Below, piece after piece: positions 34,660-41,674 of a DNA stretch of 64,000 nucleotides. The translations under genes were made by a program, and so were the position numbers. The DNA is from Streptomyces sp. NBC_00442 (GTDB taxonomy: Bacteria > Actinomycetota > Actinomycetes > Streptomycetales > Streptomycetaceae). Numbering within the stretch: the stretch's first letter is position 1; every line of letters starts with the position of its first letter. Below the pieces are notes generated by a model that saw only the letters and a program-made list of their open reading frames with translations, had not been told where the DNA came from and searched no databases. The DNA lies in the NCBI RefSeq assembly GCF_036014195.1, contig NZ_CP107918.1, positions 4,340,001 through 4,404,000 on the forward strand, given 5' to 3'.

Positions 34660-35289
34660 GTGGCCACGCTGAGTGACGTGAAAGAAGAAACTGCCCCAGA
34701 GGTACGTCAGTTCAGCGTCCAGCTCTCCTGTACACGGCGCGGCGTCCGGATCGCCCGGGTGCTGGCGATCGAGCAACTGCGCCGGTGGGGGCGGGAGTTC
34801 GAGGAGGTGCAGTACGTCGTGGGCGAGCTGGCGGCCAATGCCGCGCTGCACGGGCGGGTGCCGGGGCGGGACATGCGGCTGGTGCTGCGGGACGACGGGG
34901 TGACCCTGCGTATCGAGGTCGTGGACGCGCGCGGTGACCGGCTGCCCGTGGTGCGCAGGGACCCGGGCGGCGAATCGGGCCGGGGGCTGCTGCTCGTCGC
35001 GGCGCTCGCCGACCGCTGGGGCGTCCTCGCGGGGCCGGGCCCCTGCAAGACGGTGTGGGCGGAGCTGCCGGTGCCGCGCGCGGCGGGCCGCGAGGGTCCG
35101 GGGCCGGGCTCAGGCGGCCGTGCGGGGAGCGGCCACGTGCCACCGTCCGCGCGTGACGGTGAGGGCGGCGCCCAGGACGCACCCCACCAGCACGCCCACG
35201 CCGTGGTTGTTGTGCAGGACGCACAGGACACCGCCTGCGGCCGGGATCAGGAGGGGGAGGAGGCGGCGCGGCAGCGGGCCGGAGCGTAG
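34660..35289 (+). CDS. ATP-binding protein of the RsbW/anti-sigma (HATPase_c) family
   Basis: Protein of 209 aa; the first ~140 residues are a GHKL ATPase domain of the RsbW type (N-box VGELAANAALHG, G1-like VVDARGDRLP, G2 ESGRGLLLVAALADRWG). The last ~65 residues are a Gly/Arg/His-rich tail with no recognised domain. The tail overlaps the rhomboid-like gene on the other strand by 180 bp, so either the C-terminus is extended by drift after loss of an earlier stop, or the overlap is real. GTG at 34660 is the first start; GTG at 34678 is possible. Divergent from the XRE gene. Confidence 0.85.
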   Translation: MATLSDVKEETAPEVRQFSVQLSCTRRGVRIARVLAIEQLRRWGREFEEVQYVVGELAANAALHGRVPGRDMRLVLRDDGVTLRIEVVDARGDRLPVVRRDPGGESGRGLLLVAALADRWGVLAGPGPCKTVWAELPVPRAAGREGPGPGSGGRAGSGHVPPSARDGEGGAQDAPHQHAHAVVVVQDAQDTACGRDQEGEEAARQRAGA

Positions 35290-35784
35290 GGCTACGGTCA
35301 CGGCGAGGGCGCCCACCAGGCCGCACAGGGCCACCGAGTCGCCGCCGCCGACCGGGCTCCACCCCGCCATGCTGACCGCCTGCGCGGCGACCCCGCTCAC
35401 CGCGAACACCACCGGCATCACGGCCGGGCCGAGCGCGCGCTGGGCGGCCGGTGCGATGACGAGCAACGCTGCCAGGTTGAAGGCGAGTTGGTACCAGCCG
35501 GAGGTCTGCACCAACAGCGCGGTCACCGCCCGCCACCAGGGCGCGCCGGGCTCGCGCCGGAGGTGGCCCATGACGGACGGCGCCGCCGTCTGCACGACGG
35601 CCATCACCGTCATCGCGCCGGCCATGGCCGCCGCCACCCACGGCACCGGCCGCCCCCACAGGGCACGCACCAGCTCGACGGGGCTCATGCGCCGCCCGCC
35701 GCCGACGAGGCTCTTGATGACCTCGACCCCGGGCAGCACGACGGCCGCCGCGCAGCCGTAGAGGATCACCGTGTGAAGGGACAT
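35110..35784 (-). CDS. Rhomboid-like integral membrane protein
   Basis: Protein of 224 aa with about six membrane helices. WWRAVTALLVQTSGWYQLAFNLAALLV matches the rhomboid helix-2 region, but Gln replaces the usual His residues while the Asn is kept; GGGDSVALCG corresponds to the GxSG serine motif and NNHGVGVLVG to the catalytic His helix. It may be an active intramembrane protease or a degenerate relative. ATG at 35784 begins the first helix. Its 3' end overlaps the HATPase gene by 180 bp. Quoted helix segments exceed the proof available; motif assignment is by eye. Confidence 0.7.
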   Translation of the reverse strand: MSLHTVILYGCAAAVVLPGVEVIKSLVGGGRRMSPVELVRALWGRPVPWVAAAMAGAMTVMAVVQTAAPSVMGHLRREPGAPWWRAVTALLVQTSGWYQLAFNLAALLVIAPAAQRALGPAVMPVVFAVSGVAAQAVSMAGWSPVGGGDSVALCGLVGALAVTVALRSGPLPRRLLPLLIPAAGGVLCVLHNNHGVGVLVGCVLGAALTVTRGRWHVAAPRTAA

Positions 35785-35870
35785 GGCTTCATCCTGACCG
35801 GTGGCCCCCGGGGCGCGGCAGAGCGGTCCGTCCTCGGACGGCGGTGACATTCGTCCGGCCCGGCGTCACC

Positions 35871-36293
35871 ATGAACGCCATGGCGCTGACACCTGACGAA
35901 GCAGACAGGATCCTTGCCGACAACTTCGCCCCCTGGGTGCTCGAACTCGGGCTCCGTGTCGAGGAGACCGGCGAGCGGCACGCCGTGCTGCGCCTGCCCT
36001 GGTCCGAGCGGCTGGCCCGGGACGGCGGCGGGCTCAGCGGTCAGGCCCTGATGGCCGCCGCCGACACCGCCACCGTGATCGCGGTGGCCTCCGCGCGAGG
36101 AGCGTACGGCCCGATGACGACCGTGCAGCAGTCCACGAGCTTCCAGCGCCCGGTGACCGGCGCGGACGTCCTGATCGACGCCCGCGTGACCAAGCTCGGC
36201 CGGCGGATGGCCTTCGCCGAGATCACGATGACGGCCGAGGGAACGGAAGAGCCGGCCGCCCGCGCCTCCACGGTGTACGCCCTCCTCGGCTGA
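35871..36293 (+). CDS. Hotdog-fold PaaI-type thioesterase
   Basis: Protein of 140 aa that would hydrolyse an acyl-CoA thioester. Recognisable segments are GGGLSGQALMAAADTATVIA and MTTVQQSTSFQRPVTGADVL, the helix and strand of the PaaI hotdog fold. ATG at 35871 or 35880 could start it; there is no clear ribosome-binding site. No operator of the CTGACG type is present, so it is not obviously part of the catabolic regulon. Confidence 0.82.
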   Translation: MNAMALTPDEADRILADNFAPWVLELGLRVEETGERHAVLRLPWSERLARDGGGLSGQALMAAADTATVIAVASARGAYGPMTTVQQSTSFQRPVTGADVLIDARVTKLGRRMAFAEITMTAEGTEEPAARASTVYALLG

Positions 36294-36348
36294 GCCCGGA
36301 TATGTGACTGGCGAGGCGCAACTCGGTTTTTCCCGGAGGCAGTTGTAG

Positions 36349-36376
36349 TTGACCAATGCATTGCCCGTGCTATATC
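36349..36376 (+). promoter_or_regulatory. Possible promoter in AT-richer gap
   Basis: TTGACC (36349-36354) and TATATC (36371-36376) are separated by 16 bp. They stand out in a relatively AT-rich 224-bp gap (36294-36517) and would give the small membrane protein at 36518 a leader of about 130 nt. Confidence 0.4.
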
Positions 36377-36517
36377 AAACCTAGGCTCCGATGGATGAAA
36401 TGAGGTCGCCTGGAATCGATGGTCAAGTGATCGTTTCGCATGTTACGTTCGGTCGTGTCCGGCAGGGAAAGTCCGGTTGACGGTCCGTCGGCCCTACGCA
36501 GAGACGGAGCGTCCTGG

Positions 36518-36799
36518 ATGAGCGACACCGCGTCCGCCCGCGCCGCCGCCCGGGTCACCTGGGCCCTTCCCCTGTTGGCACTGGCCCCGCTCGCGGTCAT
36601 CGGCGTCCTCGCGGATCGGACGTCCGGTGGATGGAGCGGAATTTCCTGGGCGCTGTTGACCCTGTCCTTCCTTTTGGCCGCGTTCGAGTGGACGGCGGTA
36701 TTGCGTCACGGAACTCGCCGGTCCGCGCGATGGGGCATGTGCATTCTCGTCCACGCCGTGCTGGCCTGGCAGTTGATTGCTCTTTTGATGCGCGCGTAA
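36518..36799 (+). CDS. Small membrane protein of unknown function
   Basis: Protein of 93 aa with three hydrophobic segments (TWALPLLALAPLAVIGVLA, ISWALLTLSFLLAAFEWTAV, CILVHAVLAWQLIALLM). No family recognised. ATG at 36518 is preceded by GGAG (9 nt). Codon use is a little less GC-rich than its neighbours (several codons ending in A or T), as is the upstream gap, which might reflect a later arrival. Confidence 0.6.
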   Translation: MSDTASARAAARVTWALPLLALAPLAVIGVLADRTSGGWSGISWALLTLSFLLAAFEWTAVLRHGTRRSARWGMCILVHAVLAWQLIALLMRA

Positions 36800-36805
36800 C
36801 GGCAC

Positions 36806-37546
36806 TCACGCCTTCAAGGCGATGAGACGGTACAGCGGGTCCGGGCGTGCCATGTCCTGGTCCGGTAGCGCGGCGAGGCGTCGGTGCGCCTCGGACGCCT
36901 CGTCCGGTGCCGCCGCGTCCGTGTACCAGGGGATGCGGCCGGCCTCGATCGCCTGACGCCATCCGTGCGGGCTGCGGCCCTGCCCGATTCCGGGGAACAC
37001 CGTCTCTCCTGCGAGCTCCAGCCCCAGCTCCGCCGCCCAACTGAGCACCCGAGCACCGTCGTCGGGGACGCGGGGCGCGTACTGGCGCCGCAGGTCCGCC
37101 GTGACCTGGGCGATGTCGCTGTCCTCGGCGAAGTGTGCGTCGTTCTTGTCGACGGTGGTGATCAGTACCCCGCCGGGCCGCAGCACCCTGGCCGCCTCGG
37201 CCAGGACCGATGCGGGGTCCGGCAGGAGGTGCAGCAACCAGACGATCACGACGGCGTCCACGCCCTTCGATGCGAAGGGCAGCCGCGTGGCGTCGCCGCA
37301 CACGACGCCTCCCGGCAGCCGCTGCCCGGCACGGCTCAGCATCCCGGGCGAGCGGTCGATGCCCACCACGGTCCGCTCCGGGCCCCGCAGCCTGCTGGTC
37401 ACGATGCCCGTCCCGCACGCGATGTCCAGGATCGTGGACGGTCCTCGCGGCAGCAGCGGCTCCACCGCGGCAGCGGCCGCTTCGGCTCGCGGTTCACCGC
37501 CTCGGGACGCGTCGTAGGTCCGGGCCTCGTCGTCGTAATTGATCAC
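36806..37546 (-). CDS. Class I SAM-dependent methyltransferase
   Basis: Methyltransferase of 246 aa of the UbiE/type-11 group. SAM motif ILDIACGTGIVTSRL (near residue 40), acidic residue in VVGIDRSPGML, motif ARVLRPGGVLITTVD. The substrate is unknown. The start is GTG at 37546; no strong ribosome-binding site. It ends 7 bp from the convergent small membrane-protein gene. Confidence 0.85.
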   Translation of the reverse strand: MINYDDEARTYDASRGGEPRAEAAAAAVEPLLPRGPSTILDIACGTGIVTSRLRGPERTVVGIDRSPGMLSRAGQRLPGGVVCGDATRLPFASKGVDAVVIVWLLHLLPDPASVLAEAARVLRPGGVLITTVDKNDAHFAEDSDIAQVTADLRRQYAPRVPDDGARVLSWAAELGLELAGETVFPGIGQGRSPHGWRQAIEAGRIPWYTDAAAPDEASEAHRRLAALPDQDMARPDPLYRLIALKA

Positions 37547-37659
37547 CCGCCCATTCTGGCCCGGCGTCCGTCGCGCGGCGCATCCATTACGGGGCGGCCT
37601 CGAAGTGTCCTTCGCGAGTCACCGCTTCCCGGCACCGTCGCCTCCCGCACACCCCTTGC

Positions 37660-37674
37660 CTGACGATGCATCAG
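37660..37674. promoter_or_regulatory. Operator copy 9, CTGACGATGCATCAG
   Basis: One mismatch in the right arm; first of two sites 40 bp apart upstream of the LLM oxidoreductase. Confidence 0.6.
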
Positions 37675-37699
37675 CTATGACGATGGGGTCCGTACGCAT

Positions 37700-37714
37700 G
37701 TGACGGATCGTCAG
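37700..37714. promoter_or_regulatory. Operator copy 10, GTGACGGATCGTCAG
   Basis: One mismatch at the first base. It ends 23 bp before the GTG start of the LLM oxidoreductase. Confidence 0.65.
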
Positions 37715-37737
37715 ATACGGCTGGAGGCGGGCACGCG

Positions 37738-38682
37738 GTGCCGATACTGCCGAACGGGCGTCTGGTGTACGGGATGCAGCTTCCCGTCCAGTCGCAGAGC
37801 ACCATGTACGCGGAGGAGTGGGAGGCCGGCGCCGGCCCCCGCGACCTCGTCGAGATCGCGCGGGCCGCCGACCGGTCGGGCTTCGCCTATGTCGCGAGCT
37901 GCGACCACGTGGCCATTCCGCGCCGGCTCGCCGGGCCGATGAGCACCATCTGGTACGACCCGGTCTCCACCCTCTCCTACCTGGCGGCCGCCACCGAGCG
38001 GGTCCTGCTGATGAGCCATGTCGCGGTCGTTGGGCTGCGCCACCCCCTCGTCACCGCCAAGCAGTACGCGACCTTGGACCACCTCAGCGGCGGCCGGCTG
38101 ATCCTGGGGGTCGGCGCCGGGCACGTGCGGGAGGAGTTCGACGCGGTCGGGGCGGACTTCGAGCGCCGCGGGCCCGTGCTCGACGAGACGATCGACGCGC
38201 TCAGGGTCGCGCTCGGGCCCGAGGAGTACCCCGAGTTCCACGGCGAACGGTTCTCCTTCGACGGGCTCTGCCAGCGGCCCCGGCCGGCGCAGCGGCGCGT
38301 GCCGATCTGGGTGGGCGGGTCGTCCCCGGCGGCCGTGCGGCGGGCCGCCCTGCGCGGCGACGGCTGGCTGCCGCAGGGAGACCCGCGCGATCGACTGCCG
38401 TCCCAGATAGCCAGGTTGAGGGAACTGCGGGAGCGGGCCGGCGTGGACGATCCCATCACCGTGGGCGCGATCACCGAGGCGCTGTACGTGGGTGAACCCG
38501 GCTGGGCCACCGGCCGGCGCACCCTCACCGGCAAACCGGAGGCGCTCGCCGAGTCCCTGCGGGCGTACCGGGCGATGGGCGTGGACCAGATCCAGGTGCG
38601 GTTCCGGTCGCGCGGATGCGACGAACTCCGCGACCAGATGGCCGCGTTCGGGGCCGAGGTCGCCCCGCACCTCAATGACTAG
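37738..38682 (+). CDS. LLM-class F420-dependent oxidoreductase
   Basis: Luciferase-like TIM-barrel enzyme of 314 aa that would transfer hydride from F420H2 (or FMN). Motifs: GFAYVASCDHVAIP near residue 50, LDHLSGGRLILGVGAGH near residue 118 and RVPIWVGGSSPAAVRRAA. The GTG start at 37738 follows two operator copies. The SDR gene starts 8 bp after its stop, so the two form an operon. Its substrate is probably an intermediate of the regulated pathway. Confidence 0.88.
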   Translation: MPILPNGRLVYGMQLPVQSQSTMYAEEWEAGAGPRDLVEIARAADRSGFAYVASCDHVAIPRRLAGPMSTIWYDPVSTLSYLAAATERVLLMSHVAVVGLRHPLVTAKQYATLDHLSGGRLILGVGAGHVREEFDAVGADFERRGPVLDETIDALRVALGPEEYPEFHGERFSFDGLCQRPRPAQRRVPIWVGGSSPAAVRRAALRGDGWLPQGDPRDRLPSQIARLRELRERAGVDDPITVGAITEALYVGEPGWATGRRTLTGKPEALAESLRAYRAMGVDQIQVRFRSRGCDELRDQMAAFGAEVAPHLND

Positions 38683-38690
38683 GAGTCGCT

Positions 38691-39476
38691 ATGGGCAAGC
38701 TCGACGGACGGGTCGTCTTCATCACCGGTGGTGCGCGGGGGCAGGGGGAGCAGGAGGCGCGGCTGTTCGTGGCGGAGGGCGCCCAGGTCGTCGTCGCCGA
38801 TGTGCTCGATGAGCAAGGGGAGGCTTTGGTAAAGGAGTTGGGTGAGGGGGTCGCCCGGTTCGTGCATCTCGACGTGAGCCGGGAGGAGGAGTGGGGGGCC
38901 GCCGTCGCGACGGCCAAGGAGGCCTTCGGGAAGATCGACGGGCTGGTCAACAACGCGGGGATCCTTCGTTTCAACTCGCTCGTCGACACCCCGCTCGACG
39001 AGTTCATGCAGGTCGTCCAGGTCAACCAGGTCGGCTGCTTCCTCGGGATCAAGACGGTCGCGCCCGAGATCGGTGCCGCGGGCGGCGGCACCATCGTCAA
39101 CACCGCCTCGTACACGGCGATGACCGGCATGGCGGCGGTGGGGACGTACGCGGCCACCAAGCACGCCATCCTCGGCCTCACCCGGGTCGCCTCGCTGGAG
39201 CTCGCCCACCTCGGGATACGGGTCAACGCGGTGTGTCCCGGGGCCATCGACACCGCGATGTCCAACCCGGCGCAGCTCGATCCGACGGCGGACGCGGCGC
39301 AGACCTCGGCCGCCCTCGACGAGCTCTACCGCAAGCTCGTGCCGCTCGGCCGGGTGGGCAGGCCCGAGGAGGTGGCCGCCCTCGCCCTCTTCCTCTCCGC
39401 GGGGGACTCCTCGTACATCACGGGACAGCCCTTCGTGATCGACGGCGGGTGGCTCGCGGGGGTGTCGCTGTTCTGA
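38691..39476 (+). CDS. SDR oxidoreductase, hydroxysteroid-dehydrogenase-like
   Basis: Classical short-chain dehydrogenase of 261 aa. NAD-binding TGGARGQG, Asp in VVADVLDEQGEA (NAD preference), NNAGIL, catalytic Ser in NTASYTAM, YAATK (Tyr-Lys) and the C-terminal YITGQPFVIDGGW. The N-terminal half resembles the Streptomyces 3α,20β-hydroxysteroid dehydrogenase. ATG at 38691 has AGGAG 5 nt upstream. Co-transcribed with the LLM gene; its stop codon lies inside operator copy 11. Confidence 0.9.
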   Translation: MGKLDGRVVFITGGARGQGEQEARLFVAEGAQVVVADVLDEQGEALVKELGEGVARFVHLDVSREEEWGAAVATAKEAFGKIDGLVNNAGILRFNSLVDTPLDEFMQVVQVNQVGCFLGIKTVAPEIGAAGGGTIVNTASYTAMTGMAAVGTYAATKHAILGLTRVASLELAHLGIRVNAVCPGAIDTAMSNPAQLDPTADAAQTSAALDELYRKLVPLGRVGRPEEVAALALFLSAGDSSYITGQPFVIDGGWLAGVSLF

Positions 39477-39487
39477 CGGTGCGTCAG
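39473..39487. promoter_or_regulatory. Operator copy 11, CTGACGGTGCGTCAG
   Basis: Perfect palindrome that covers the TGA stop codon (39474-39476) of the SDR gene. With copy 12 (62 bp downstream) it would control the next LLM gene. Confidence 0.7.
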
Positions 39488-39534
39488 GTATTGACGGTCC
39501 ACGCGGCCGGTGGAACAGTCGAGCCCGTCACAAT

Positions 39535-39549
39535 CTGACGATGCGTCAG
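39535..39549. promoter_or_regulatory. Operator copy 12, CTGACGATGCGTCAG
   Basis: Perfect palindrome 32 bp before the TTG start of the LLM gene. TGATAT about 16 bp after its left arm may be the -10. Confidence 0.75.
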
Positions 39550-39581
39550 AAACTCGTGATATCTCATGAAGGAGAAGTCCC

Positions 39582-40709
39582 TTGGAATTCGGACTCTTTG
39601 TGCAGGGATACGTGCCGGCAGCACGGTCCGCGGTCGACCCCATGGCGGAGCACAAGGCGCTGATGGAGGAGACGAAGTACGTCATCCAGGCCGACAAGTC
39701 CGGCTTCAAGTACGCCTGGGCCTCCGAGCACCACTTCCTGGAGGAGTACTCCCACCTCTCGGCCAACGAGGTCTTCCTCGGCTACCTCGCCCACGCCACC
39801 GACCGCATCCACCTCGGCTCGGGCATCTTCAACCCGCTGGCCCAGGTCAACCACCCGGTCAAGGTCGCCGAGAAGGTGGCCATGCTCGACCACCTCTCCG
39901 AAGGCCGCTTCGAGTTCGGCAGCGGCCGAGGCGCGGGCTCGCACGAGATCCTCGGGTTCATACCGGGCGTCACCGACATGAACTACACCAAGGAAATCTG
40001 GGAAGAGACCATCGCGGAGTTCCCCAAGATGTGGCTCCAGGAGGAGTACCCGGGGTTCCAGGGCAAGCACTGGCAGCTTCCGCCGCGCAAGATCTTCCCC
40101 AAGCCGTACGGGAAGTCGCACCCGGCCATGTGGTACGCCGCCGGGTCGCCGTCCTCGTACGCGATGGCGGCGCGCAAGGGGCTCGGAGTGCTCGGGTTCT
40201 CCGTGCAGAAGGTCTCCGACATGGAGTGGGTCCTGGAGCAGTACAAGACGGCGATCCGGGACGCCGAGCCGGTCGGGGACTTCGTCAACGACAACGTAAT
40301 GGTGACGTCGACGGCGATCTGCGCGCCGACGCACGACGAGGCGGTACGGATCGCCGTCGAGGGCGGGCTCAACCGGCTCCAGTCGCTGGTGTTCCGCTAC
40401 CACGACACGTTCCCTCGTCCCGAGGGGATTCCGGAGTGGCCGGAGCTGCTGCCGGAGTACAACGCGGAGATCATCGAGCTGCTCATCGCGGAAGAGCTGA
40501 TGATCTGCGGGGATCCGGACGAGGTTGCTGCGCAGTGCGGGCGGTGGGAGCGGGCGGGGGCGGATCAGTTGTCCTTCGGACTGCCGATCGGGGTGTCGTT
40601 CGAGGACACGATGCAGACGATTCGGTTGATCGGGGAGCATGTGATTCCGAAGATCGACACGGATCCGGTGCACCGGACGTCCCGCTTCCGGGCGGCGTCG
40701 GGTTCCTGA
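39582..40709 (+). CDS. LLM-class flavin-dependent oxidoreductase/monooxygenase
   Basis: Luciferase-family protein of 375 aa, longer than the two F420-type LLM enzymes and more like FMN-dependent monooxygenases: N-terminal MEFGLFVQGYVP, the EHH motif in WASEHHFLEEYSHLS, NPLAQVNHPVKVAEKVAMLD and GRFEFGSGRGAGSHE. The start is TTG at 39582, a rare choice, supported by GAAGGAGAAG 6-9 nt upstream and by the conserved N-terminus beginning exactly there. Two perfect operators lie upstream. A flavin reductase such as that at 12703 could supply it with reduced flavin. Confidence 0.88.
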   Translation: MEFGLFVQGYVPAARSAVDPMAEHKALMEETKYVIQADKSGFKYAWASEHHFLEEYSHLSANEVFLGYLAHATDRIHLGSGIFNPLAQVNHPVKVAEKVAMLDHLSEGRFEFGSGRGAGSHEILGFIPGVTDMNYTKEIWEETIAEFPKMWLQEEYPGFQGKHWQLPPRKIFPKPYGKSHPAMWYAAGSPSSYAMAARKGLGVLGFSVQKVSDMEWVLEQYKTAIRDAEPVGDFVNDNVMVTSTAICAPTHDEAVRIAVEGGLNRLQSLVFRYHDTFPRPEGIPEWPELLPEYNAEIIELLIAEELMICGDPDEVAAQCGRWERAGADQLSFGLPIGVSFEDTMQTIRLIGEHVIPKIDTDPVHRTSRFRAASGS

Positions 40710-40756
40710 GGGGTCTGCCCACCCCTTCGCCCCGGCGGCGGGTTGCGAGGCCCGGC

Positions 40757-40958
40757 CCCCTGGGGCTCCGCCCCAGCCCCCGACGCGTTTTCCCACCCTC
40801 CCCCAAGCTCTTAATGAGCAGGGGGGACCCCCATCCCGTGCGGCGAGTTGAGAGGCTCGGCTCCCTGGGGGCTCCGCCCCCAGACCCCCGTTCGCGCCTT
40901 AAGGGCGCTCGTCCTCAATCTCCCCCAAGGCCTTAAGGGCCAGGGGGGACCCCCATGA
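40757..40958. repeat. Paired palindromic intergenic repeats
   Basis: Two copies of a CTGGGGGCTCCGCCCCCAG-type palindrome (40757-40776, 40865-40883) alternate with two copies of a block starting TCCCCCAAG and ending CAGGGGGGACCCCC (40799-40833, 40920-40955). The family recurs inverted at 53384-53460. Part of the 965-bp gene-free gap 40710-41674, whose remainder holds the 103-bp repeats, a GC-rich stretch without a gene (41351-41614) and the 13-bp repeats. Confidence 0.85.
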
Positions 40959-40999
40959 CGGACTGAGGATGCCCATGCGGGCCGGCACCGAGCAGTTAA

Positions 41000-41350
41000 G
41001 GGGCGCGGGGAACTGCGCGGGACGCGGGCACGGTCCGCAGACGAAGGTGGGGTTGGGGGAGCGGGGCTGTGGGCGCGAGCCATCGGCGCCCGGTGCCCTA
41101 CAGGGGCGCGGGGAACTGCGCGGGACGCGGGCACGGTCCGCAGACGAAGGTGGGGTTGGGGGAGCGGGGCTGTGGGCGCGAGCCATCGGCGCCCGGTGCC
41201 CTACAGGGGCGCGGGGAACTGCGCGAGACGCGGGCACGGTCCGCACCCGAACCGGGGGTTTTTGGGGGCGCGGGGAACTGCGCGACCAGCCGTCCACGGT
41301 CCGCGGACGAAGGCGGGGTTAGGGGCGCGGGGAACTGCGCGACCAGCCAC
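41000..41350. repeat. 103-bp tandem units and derivatives of the GC-rich dispersed element
   Basis: Two nearly identical 103-bp units (41000-41102, 41103-41205) followed by three shorter variants. Each starts GGGGCGCGGGGAACTGCGC and most continue with GGTCCGC and GACGAAGG segments, the reverse complement of the unit found at 8771-9128. The extra 47 bp in the long unit contains the GAGCCATCGGCGCCCGG block also seen just after the first array. Confidence 0.92.
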
Positions 41351-41614
41351 GCACGGGCTGCGGGTGGAAGGGGGGTGGGGCCGAGCCCGTCGACCCCGGG
41401 GAACGGGGGGTGGGTGGGGAACCCCCCGGGCCGGGGCCCAGCGAGCCCGACCGACGGGCGGAGGGCGCGAAGAACCCGCCCCGCATGCGCGAGACGGCGT
41501 CTTCCCGGACCGCCGTCTCGTAACCCGCCCCGGCCGGAGGCAACCCCGCGGCCGCCCCCGGCCGGGCCGGGCCCACCCCCCGGGTGCGACGTACCCCGGG
41601 TGCCAAGAGGAGCT

Positions 41615-41667
41615 CCGTACCGGAAAGCCGTACCGGAAACCCGTACCGGAAAGCCCGTACAGGAAAG
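41615..41667. repeat. 13-bp repeats in leader of the D-aminoacylase gene
   Basis: Four copies of CCGTACCGGAAAG (41615, 41628, 41641, 41655; the last is CCGTACAGGAAAG). The last copy overlaps the AGGAAAGG ribosome-binding site of the gene starting at 41675, so copy-number changes could alter its leader. Confidence 0.9.
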
Positions 41668-41674
41668 GGACCCC

